Shown in pieces: positions 58,335-64,000 of a stretch of DNA of 64,000 bases. The DNA lies in the NCBI GenBank assembly GCA_037444165.1, contig JBBIMX010000005.1, forward strand, positions 1 to 64,000. The letters run 5' to 3'. Source of the stretch: CALIBK01 sp037444165 (GTDB taxonomy: Bacteria; Desulfobacterota; BSN033; UBA1163). A model generated the notes under the pieces. That model worked only from the letters and a program-made list of their open reading frames with translations, ran no database searches and had not been told where the DNA came from. A program made the translations under genes and the position numbers. Each line of letters starts with the position of its first letter. The first letter of the stretch is position 1.

Positions 58335-58591
58335 AGGTTTCCCTTTTCGAGATATTTAGCAAAAACCAGGGTTCCGATAAAATTGATCATCGCATAAAGA
58401 AGGGCAATGTCAAAAAAGTAAGGCCTTTCAAAATAGTAACCCATCACCACTAACAGAGCGATGGTTTTCGTCCCGATGATGTTGACCGCTGCTGTCCGGT
58501 TAAATATCCCTGGCCCTCTTACCACTCGATAAAGACTCAGGCCGATGGCAATGGAAATGAGAATCCCTGTGGCCAAGAAAATAGAAATCAT
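58325..58591 (-). CDS. mrpF: Mrp antiporter subunit F
   Basis: The 88-residue product has three membrane segments and the MnhF signature SLYRVVRGPGIFNRTAAVNIIGTKTIALLVVMGYYFERPYFFDIALLYAMINFIGTLVFAKYLEKG. It is the first gene of the operon F-G-E-MbhD-MbhE-B-C-D-D-small-D on the minus strand. The promoter lies about 35 bp upstream. Confidence 0.95.
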   Translation of the reverse strand: MISIFLATGILISIAIGLSLYRVVRGPGIFNRTAAVNIIGTKTIALLVVMGYYFERPYFFDIALLYAMINFIGTLVFAKYLEKGNLWS

Positions 58592-58603
58592 CTCTTTCCC
58601 TCA

Positions 58604-58654
58604 GGTTAAATAAAAACCGTGAGAAATTTAACCTTTTTATTCCTGGAAAGTCAA
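58604..58654 (-). promoter_or_regulatory. mrp operon promoter with inverted repeat
   Basis: Minus strand: -35 TTGACT (plus 58649-58654), 17-bp spacer, -10 TTAAAT (plus 58626-58631). An 8-bp inverted repeat, GGTTAAAT (58604-58611) and ATTTAACC (58626-58633), spans the -10 and the start region and could be an operator. On the plus strand it is followed by TTTTTAT, so a weak terminator is the alternative. Confidence 0.6.
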
Positions 58655-58690
58655 GTGAAATATTTCTCATGTATTGATCCTTCAATTCTC

Positions 58691-58714
58691 CTCTCGGGCT
58701 TATCCCCCACCTCT
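58691..58714 (+). repeat. Partial copy of dispersed repeat (end fragment)
   Basis: CTCTCGGGCTTATCCCCCAC followed by CTCT matches the right end and flank of the 57-bp repeat (copy 2 read on the minus strand: CTCTCGGGCTTATTCCCCAC then TTCT). The rest of the core is missing. It lies between the divergent mrp and trk promoters. Confidence 0.6.
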
Positions 58715-58747
58715 TCATGATGGATGACCTCGGAGTAGAGGCTTGGA

Positions 58748-58776
58748 TTGACAGCAGAAAAAATTTTAATTAAAGT
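58748..58776 (+). promoter_or_regulatory. Promoter of the K+ uptake operon
   Basis: -35 TTGACA (58748-58753), 17-bp spacer, -10 TAAAGT (58771-58776), about 45 bp before the first gene. Confidence 0.65.
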
Positions 58777-58820
58777 TTATCCCAAAACGAGGGGATTCTT
58801 TTTGAACTCCCTCGAGGTCA

Positions 58821-60194
58821 ATGAAAATCATATTACAGATAAAACTTTTCATATCCAGGCATCTCACTCCTCCAAGGATTTTTATCCTCAGCTTTTTAGG
58901 GGCTATTCTCATAGGAGCCCTCCTTTTTCTGGCTCCTTTTTCCACAAAAAGAGATTCTCTTTCCTTTATAGATGCCCTTTTTACCTCCACTTCAGCTGTC
59001 TGTGTGACAGGGTTAGTCGTCATTGACCTTGGGAGGGATCTTAGCCTATGGGGACAGATCATTAGTCTTATTCTTTTTCAGTTGGGGGGGCTTGGGATTG
59101 TTACTTTCTCGACCGTCTTTTTTGTGTTGATGGGTAGGTCGATTCCTCTTAAAGAAAGAGAGATTGTCCAATCTACTTTCCTTCACTCTCCGAGAAAAGA
59201 TCTGATGGTCATTCTCAAATCCATTCTTATCCTTACTTTCTTTTACGAAGCCCTTGGAACCCTCTTTCTTTTTATCCGGTTTTCTCGAGATTTCCCTTTT
59301 TCAAAGGCCTTCTTTTATGCCCTCTACCATGCCATCTCGGCCTTTAATAATTGTGGTTATTCGTTATTTCCAGATAGTTTGATCCAATACCAGGGAGACT
59401 GGATAGTCAACCTGACCGTCATGGGGTTACTTATTCTTGGGGGTATTGGATTTATTGTTCAATATGAATGGGTGGCTAAATTTAAAGGGGTACAAAGAAG
59501 GTTATCCCTTCATACTAAATTGGTTTCAATCACCACCCTTCTTCTTATTCTTTTTGGAGCCCTTTTATTTTACTTATTTGAAGAAGAGAATGTCCTGAAG
59601 CAAATCCCAACTCAAAATAAAATATGGGTATCCTTATTCCAATCCGCTACCCCAAGAACCTGTGGGTTCAACACCGTTGAGATTGGAACCCTGACCAATG
59701 CAACGATTCTTCTGATGCTGGTTTTAATGTTTATTGGTGCCTCTCCCGGATCGACGGGAGGAGGAGTGAAGACAACCAGCGCAGCCCTTCTTCTATTGAT
59801 GATCTGGAATCGATTGAAAGGAAGTGAAGAGGTCAATCTCTTTAATCGTACGATTCCCAGAGAGAATGTGAGTCGGACCCTATCCATTATTTTTGCCTCC
59901 GCCTTTTCTATCTGTATCGTTACATCGTTTCTTCTCATCACGGGAGGGAATTCCCTTCCTCCCCCTGAGGCCCGTCATGTCTTTGTAGAATATCTTTTCG
60001 AAACGGTCTCGGCGTTCGCAACCGTTGGCCTTTCCATGGGGGTTACCTCCACATTGAGTGATATTCAAAAATTGGCTATCATTTTAATGATGTTCGTTGG
60101 AAGAGTAGGTCCCCTCACCTTTGCCTTTTCTCTTTCAAAGGCAATAAGAGAAAGGGGGGTGGTTTATGCTGAAGAAGGGGTCATGGTTGGATAA
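58821..60194 (+). CDS. ktrB: K+ uptake channel subunit, KtrB/TrkH family
   Basis: Inner-membrane potassium-translocating subunit. The 457-residue product has the four M1-P-M2 repeats of the superfamily. Each pore loop keeps its selectivity glycine: TSTSAVCVTGL near residue 55, ISAFNNCGYS near residue 175, SATPRTCGFNTV near residue 275, and VSAFATVGLSMG near residue 395. Its length and lack of an extra N-terminal helix pair fit KtrB rather than long TrkH. The gating loop region GSTGGGVKTTSAAL precedes the last repeat. It is followed after 29 bp by a single-RCK regulator, the usual Ktr pair. Confidence 0.93.
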   Translation: MKIILQIKLFISRHLTPPRIFILSFLGAILIGALLFLAPFSTKRDSLSFIDALFTSTSAVCVTGLVVIDLGRDLSLWGQIISLILFQLGGLGIVTFSTVFFVLMGRSIPLKEREIVQSTFLHSPRKDLMVILKSILILTFFYEALGTLFLFIRFSRDFPFSKAFFYALYHAISAFNNCGYSLFPDSLIQYQGDWIVNLTVMGLLILGGIGFIVQYEWVAKFKGVQRRLSLHTKLVSITTLLLILFGALLFYLFEEENVLKQIPTQNKIWVSLFQSATPRTCGFNTVEIGTLTNATILLMLVLMFIGASPGSTGGGVKTTSAALLLLMIWNRLKGSEEVNLFNRTIPRENVSRTLSIIFASAFSICIVTSFLLITGGNSLPPPEARHVFVEYLFETVSAFATVGLSMGVTSTLSDIQKLAIILMMFVGRVGPLTFAFSLSKAIRERGVVYAEEGVMVG

Positions 60195-60223
60195 AAAAAG
60201 ATAGTTTAAAGAGGAAAGGTTCG

Positions 60224-60871
60224 ATGAAACGAGTGATCGTAGTTGGACTGGGGATATTTGGTTTTAATATCACTAAAGAGCTCTTTGAGAATGGAGTGGA
60301 AGTGATCGCCATTGATAAGAATAGAGAGATGATCCAGAAGATTAAAGAGTTCTCCACCAAAGCGATTCTGGCCGATGCCACTGATAAAGAACTTCTGGAA
60401 TCGATCGGGATCGGGGAAGAGGATATAGCCATTGTGTCTTTCGGAGAGGATCTGGCTGCCTCAACCCTCGTCACCTTCTATCTTAAAGAAATGAAGGTCA
60501 AACGAATTATTGTTAAAGCACCCAATGAAGATCATAAACGGGTCTTAGAAAGAGTGGGGGCTTCAGAGGTCATTATCCCGGAACGAGAGATTGCAGATAA
60601 GATTGTGAAGAGCTTGATTTCACCCAATATCCTTGATTATATTCCTCTTACTGAAGATTATACGATCTGTGAACTTGCCCCTCCTTCCGATTTTATTGGA
60701 AAGACGATTGGAGAACTCCATCTAAGGAGCAGATACCATATCGAAGTGATTGCCATCCGGGAGATTCTCCCCGAAAGGATTCATTTGATCCCCAAAGCTG
60801 ACTTTGTGATCAAAGATAGCGATATTTTGGTCGTCATTGGAAAGGAAAAGGATATCCAGAGAATCCGTTAA
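60224..60871 (+). CDS. ktrA: K+ uptake regulatory subunit KtrA (RCK)
   Basis: Cytoplasmic gating ring subunit that binds nucleotide and regulates KtrB. The 215-residue product has one Rossmann RCK_N domain with VVGLGIFGFNITKEL near residue 7, the acidic IDKNREM after strand 2, LADATDKELLESIGIGEEDIAIVSFGEDLAAS, and one RCK_C domain (about 135-215, ICELAPPSDFIGKTIGELHLRSRYHIEVIAIRE). GAGGAAAGG lies before the ATG. Confidence 0.94.
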   Translation: MKRVIVVGLGIFGFNITKELFENGVEVIAIDKNREMIQKIKEFSTKAILADATDKELLESIGIGEEDIAIVSFGEDLAASTLVTFYLKEMKVKRIIVKAPNEDHKRVLERVGASEVIIPEREIADKIVKSLISPNILDYIPLTEDYTICELAPPSDFIGKTIGELHLRSRYHIEVIAIREILPERIHLIPKADFVIKDSDILVVIGKEKDIQRIR

Positions 60872-60894
60872 AGAAGAGAGAGGCGAAAAGAGAA

Positions 60895-62235
60895 ATGAAA
60901 ATCGTGATCATTGGCGCCGGGGAGGTAGGGTTTTATCTGGCCAAACGACTTTCATACGAGAAACACGATCTGGTCCTGGTTGATATTGATCCTGAGAAAT
61001 GTGCCCGGGTTCAGGAAGCGCTGGATGTGGGGATCGTCCAGGGGAATGCTTCGAGCCAAAGCGTGTTAAAAGAAGCAGGGCTCGGGTCTTCAGATCTTTT
61101 AATTGCGGCTTCAGGAGTCGATGAAGTCAATATCCTTGCCTGTATGATAGCCTCCAAGATGGGGGTCAAGCGAAGAGTGGCCCGGGTGAGAAATCCTGAG
61201 TATTATCACCCCTCTTCTGTCTTAAAACCTGAGGATTTGGGAGTCGATCTTTTTATTCATCCAGAAGAGGAGGTGATTGAAGAGATTGGCCGGCTGTTGA
61301 TGAGAGCCTCTGCCTCTGAAGTCATCGAATTTGAACAAGGAAAGATTCTACTGGTCGGGCTTAAACTCGACCCCAATTGTCCGAATCTTAACAAGGCTCT
61401 GAAGGATATCGGGACAGAAGAAGAAAGGAAAAATTTTAGAGTGGTGGCGATGCTCAAAGGCGAGAAGACGATCATTCCCACCGGAGAGGATTATTTTAAT
61501 AAAAATGACCAGGTCTTTGTAATTACCAAAAGGGATTATCTTCCACAAGTTCTCGCTCTCACCGGAAAAACAGACGAGAAGCTTGAACGGATTATGATTC
61601 TTGGAGGTGGAAGGATTGGAAGGGGACTTGCAGAAAAATTAGAAAAGAAGGTCGAGGTGACTCTCATCGAGTCAAACCGTGAAAAATCAATCCAGATTGC
61701 ATCCCAACTGAAGCGAACTTCCGTCTATCAGGCAGATGGAACCGAAATTGATACATTGGCTCGAGAAGGGCTTCTTAATATGGATGCCTTTGTCGCCGTT
61801 ACCTCCGATGATGAGATTAACATTCTTTCATGCCTCCTCGCCAAACACCTTGGCATTCATAAAACCATTGCTTTGGTGAACAAACAGACCTACCTTCCCC
61901 TGCTTCCAGTCATTGGAATCGATTCAACGGTGAACGTTCGTATCGCCACAGGCAGTGCCATTTTGAGGTTTATCCGAAGAGGAGCCATCCTTTCTGCAGC
62001 GACCCTTCACGGAATCGATGCCGAAGCCATTGAATTTGAGATTCCAAAGTCCAATAAATTGGTAGGAAAACCCCTCAAAGATCTTGGGTTACCAAGAGGG
62101 GCCATCATTGCCGCAATTGTAAGAGGAAATGATGTGATTATCCCTTACGGAAATAGTGTGATGGAGCCTGGAGACAAAGCGATTGTGATCGTTCTCCACC
62201 AGGCCATCCCATCCATCGAGAAGAAGTTTTCATAA
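60895..62235 (+). CDS. trkA: Trk system K+ regulatory protein TrkA (double RCK)
   Basis: Peripheral cytoplasmic NAD(H)-binding regulator of TrkH. The 446-residue product is a tandem duplication: RCK_N1 (IIGAGEVGFYLAKRLSYEKHDLVLVDID near residue 4), RCK_C1 (about 140-225), RCK_N2 (MILGGGRIGRGLAEKLEKKVEVTLIESN near residue 233), RCK_C2 (about 365-446, AIEFEIPKSNKLVGKPLKDLGLP). It follows ktrA after 23 bp and precedes trkH by 10 bp. Confidence 0.95.
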   Translation: MKIVIIGAGEVGFYLAKRLSYEKHDLVLVDIDPEKCARVQEALDVGIVQGNASSQSVLKEAGLGSSDLLIAASGVDEVNILACMIASKMGVKRRVARVRNPEYYHPSSVLKPEDLGVDLFIHPEEEVIEEIGRLLMRASASEVIEFEQGKILLVGLKLDPNCPNLNKALKDIGTEEERKNFRVVAMLKGEKTIIPTGEDYFNKNDQVFVITKRDYLPQVLALTGKTDEKLERIMILGGGRIGRGLAEKLEKKVEVTLIESNREKSIQIASQLKRTSVYQADGTEIDTLAREGLLNMDAFVAVTSDDEINILSCLLAKHLGIHKTIALVNKQTYLPLLPVIGIDSTVNVRIATGSAILRFIRRGAILSAATLHGIDAEAIEFEIPKSNKLVGKPLKDLGLPRGAIIAAIVRGNDVIIPYGNSVMEPGDKAIVIVLHQAIPSIEKKFS

Positions 62236-62245
62236 AAGGGAAAAA

Positions 62246-63685
62246 GTGAGACTTTTCAACGTCCTCTATCTTCTTTCCAGCCTCTGGCTTCTCCTCAGCG
62301 GATTCTTTCTTCTTCCCTTTGGTTTTTCCATCTATGAAAGGGATGGGCTTCATTTTCTCTATCTCTTTCAAATGATCGGGATGGGCGCGCTAAGTCTCTT
62401 ACTCCGTTTTGTGACCCAGAGACCCATGGAGTTTCAGATTCGGGAAGCCTTTCTCACAGTCACCCTATGCTGGGTGAGCTTCTCCTTCTTCGGAGCTATC
62501 CCATTTATGGTTTCGGGTTATATACCGAATTTCACCGATGCCTATTTTGAAACCATGTCCGGGTTTACCACCACAGGGGCAACCATTCTTAACGATATTG
62601 AAGCGCTTCCAAAGAGCCTCCTTCTCTGGCGAAACATGACTCAATGGTTAGGAGGGATGGGGGTTATTGCTTTGGCTGTAGCCATCCTACCCTTTTTGGG
62701 AGTGGGAGGAGTTCAACTATTTAAAGCAGAGGTTCCAGGGCCCATAAAAGATAAACTTTCTCCAAGAATCAGTGAAACGGCCAAGATCCTCTGGGGAGTC
62801 TATTTTATCTTCACCTTTGCAGAGATCCTTCTTTTAAAAATAGGGGGTCTTTCCCTTTTTGATTCCATCTGTGTGACGTTTGGGACTTTAGCGACGGGAG
62901 GATATACACCGACCAATCATAGCATTGCTGACTATTCCTCTCCTTATGTCCATTATGTGATCATTCTTTTTATGTTTATTGCGGGAGGCAATTTTTCACT
63001 TCACTATTGGGCCTTGAAAGGAAGAGTCCGCTATTATCTTTCTAATCCTGAATTTCTATTTTTTCTCGGAGTGATTCTGCTGACTACTGGGCTCGTTCTT
63101 CTGGCCCGTTTATTGAGAGGAGAGGGGTTATCCGAAGAGTTATTTAGAAACTCGCTCTTTCAGATCGTCTCCATCGTGACCACGACTGGTTTTGTTACAG
63201 AAGATTATGAGAGATGGCCTTTTGTTGCCCAGATTCTCCTGCTGGCTTTAATGATGTTTGGAGGTTGTACAAGCTCCACAGGAGGGGGAATGAAACAGGT
63301 CAGGGTGATGGTCGTCTTTAAGTTTATCGGTTCTGAACTGAAAAAATTGTTTCACCCTCATGGAGTCTTTCCCATCCGAATGGGTGATCGGGCTGTCAAT
63401 GAACCTTTGGTCTTAAATATCATGGGGTTCGTGGCCAGCTACATATTGGTTTTCTTCTTGAGTGTGTTGGTCATGACTGGATTGGGCCTGGATATCGATA
63501 CCTCTGTGGGTGCCGTCGCAGCGACCCTTGGCAACGTAGGCCCGGGAATAGGGGGAGTGGGCCCTGTGGATAATTATTCCCATATTCCTATCCTTGGCAA
63601 GTGGGTCCTTTCTTTTTTGATGTTAGTGGGACGGTTGGAACTTTTCACTGTTCTGGTCCTCTTCACACGGACTTTCTGGCGTTAG
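62246..63685 (+). CDS. trkH: Trk K+ uptake channel subunit TrkH
   Basis: The 479-residue product starts at GTG 62246. It has the long TrkH/TrkG form with an extra N-terminal helix pair, then four pore repeats: ETMSGFTTTGATIL near residue 108, FGTLATGGYTPTN near residue 215, VSIVTTTGFVTEDYERW near residue 310, and VAATLGNVGPGIG near residue 420. WRNMTQWLGGMGVIALAVAILPFLGVGG and the gating loop GCTSSTGGGMKQVR are present. The last 63 bp overlap the convergent rsmI coding region. Confidence 0.95.
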   Translation: MRLFNVLYLLSSLWLLLSGFFLLPFGFSIYERDGLHFLYLFQMIGMGALSLLLRFVTQRPMEFQIREAFLTVTLCWVSFSFFGAIPFMVSGYIPNFTDAYFETMSGFTTTGATILNDIEALPKSLLLWRNMTQWLGGMGVIALAVAILPFLGVGGVQLFKAEVPGPIKDKLSPRISETAKILWGVYFIFTFAEILLLKIGGLSLFDSICVTFGTLATGGYTPTNHSIADYSSPYVHYVIILFMFIAGGNFSLHYWALKGRVRYYLSNPEFLFFLGVILLTTGLVLLARLLRGEGLSEELFRNSLFQIVSIVTTTGFVTEDYERWPFVAQILLLALMMFGGCTSSTGGGMKQVRVMVVFKFIGSELKKLFHPHGVFPIRMGDRAVNEPLVLNIMGFVASYILVFFLSVLVMTGLGLDIDTSVGAVAATLGNVGPGIGGVGPVDNYSHIPILGKWVLSFLMLVGRLELFTVLVLFTRTFWR

Positions 63686-64000
63686 ACCGGATAAATCCTT
63701 CCTCCTCTTTCCCGAAACGATGAGGGTGATCTCTCCTTTTAATTTTTTCCCTTTGAGTTGTTCGATGAGTTGACTCCCCTTTCCCCGAAGGATCTCTTCA
63801 TATCTCTTCGTGAGTTCCCGGGCGAGAACCATCTCTCGATCTCCAAGGATCTCAACCATATCGTTCAGGGTTTGGAGGAGACGATGGGGAGATTCATAAA
63901 AAATAAGGGTTTCTCGGACCTCCTTCACCTCCTCGAGAATCTCTCTTCTTCTTTTTGATTTGTGAGGGAGAAACCCCTTAAAGAGGAAGGCATCTGTGGG
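63623..64000 (-). CDS. rsmI: 16S rRNA (cytidine1402-2'-O)-methyltransferase RsmI (5' partial)
   Basis: RsmI methylates the ribose of C1402 in 16S rRNA. The frame stays open to the window edge, so the N-terminal SAM-binding half is outside; 125 codons are visible. The present part has FKGFLPHKSKRRREILEE, the family signature VRETLIFYESPHRLLQTLNDM, REMVLARELTKRYEEILRG, and GEITLIVSGK. The last 25 residues (DLSGLTPESPCEEDQNSEKF...) lie beyond the usual family end and overlap trkH. Confidence 0.93.
   Translation of the reverse strand, partial: PTDAFLFKGFLPHKSKRRREILEEVKEVRETLIFYESPHRLLQTLNDMVEILGDREMVLARELTKRYEEILRGKGSQLIEQLKGKKLKGEITLIVSGKRRKDLSGLTPESPCEEDQNSEKFQPSH

Noticed and set aside
58009..58362. 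N-terminal extension of mrpE to 285 residues
   Set aside because: It overlaps mrpG completely in another frame; MrpE families begin at the ATG at 58008, coupled to the mrpG stop.

Overview
The window is a chromosomal segment from a bacterium of moderate G+C content. It most resembles a deltaproteobacterial (Desulfobacterota-like) lineage. The evidence is the contiguous order thrS-infC-rpmI-rplT-pheS-pheT-ihfA-merR-tRNA-Pro-surE, the cmk-ispH-rpsA run, IHF-alpha and a DUF3047 protein. The archaeal/thermophile-type fructose-1,6-bisphosphate aldolase/phosphatase and the Mbh-like split Mrp antiporter suggest an anaerobic, possibly thermophilic or syntrophic lifestyle. Lineage and lifestyle are inferences. 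No phage, IS transposase, CRISPR array or rRNA was seen.

Layout. Positions 1-11.5 kb hold housekeeping genes: the end of secF, rplM-rpsI, argC, a DUF3047 protein, mutS-pcm-tsaD, rsmA and clpB. At 11.5-21.4 kb are a dispersed repeat, tRNA-Val(GAC), the translation operon from thrS to merR, tRNA-Pro(GGG), surE and an FBP aldolase/phosphatase. miaB follows. At 22.8-24.5 kb, on the minus strand, are a Pit-type phosphate permease and its PhoU-like DUF47 partner.

Positions 24.6-37.2 kb are the accessory part and the most interesting. They encode two HAD phosphatases, a transketolase-like enzyme with an altered thiamine-diphosphate motif, an ABC importer of the type annotated for 2-aminoethylphosphonate, a HutC-subfamily GntR regulator, a HisC-like aminotransferase, a transaldolase-family protein and alanine dehydrogenase. 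Three promoters (pit; importer ATPase-permease-gntR; aminotransferase-transaldolase-ald) share one architecture: TTGACA, 17 bp, a -10, then a 23-bp operator containing the HutC-type core GTnTAnAC. This defines a probable local regulon for taking up and breaking down a phosphorus-containing, probably amino-bearing compound. The aminotransferase would pass the amino group to pyruvate, alanine dehydrogenase would release it as ammonium, transketolase and transaldolase would handle the carbon skeleton, and Pit would move phosphate. The substrate is unknown.

Positions 37.3-50.6 kb return to housekeeping and conserved genes: cmk-ispH-rpsA, a DHH-type protein, comB, a flavin-binding protein, two DUF362 ferredoxin-like proteins around truA, an EF-G-II paralogue, dtd, and a fused exported MEMO-AMMECR1 protein. 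Positions 50.6-63.7 kb form an ion-homeostasis island. A minus-strand Mrp/Mbh-type cation antiporter operon with three large antiporter subunits lies divergent to a plus-strand K+ uptake operon with two Trk/Ktr channel subunits and two RCK regulators. The window ends inside rsmI on the minus strand.

Other structure of note: a 57-bp inverted-end repeat present twice with further partial copies; a 120-bp palindromic MITE-like element just upstream of one regulon promoter; an 18-bp hairpin in front of thrS; a likely AUC/AUU start for infC; and two promoters placed so that rplM and the DHH gene would have nearly leaderless mRNAs.
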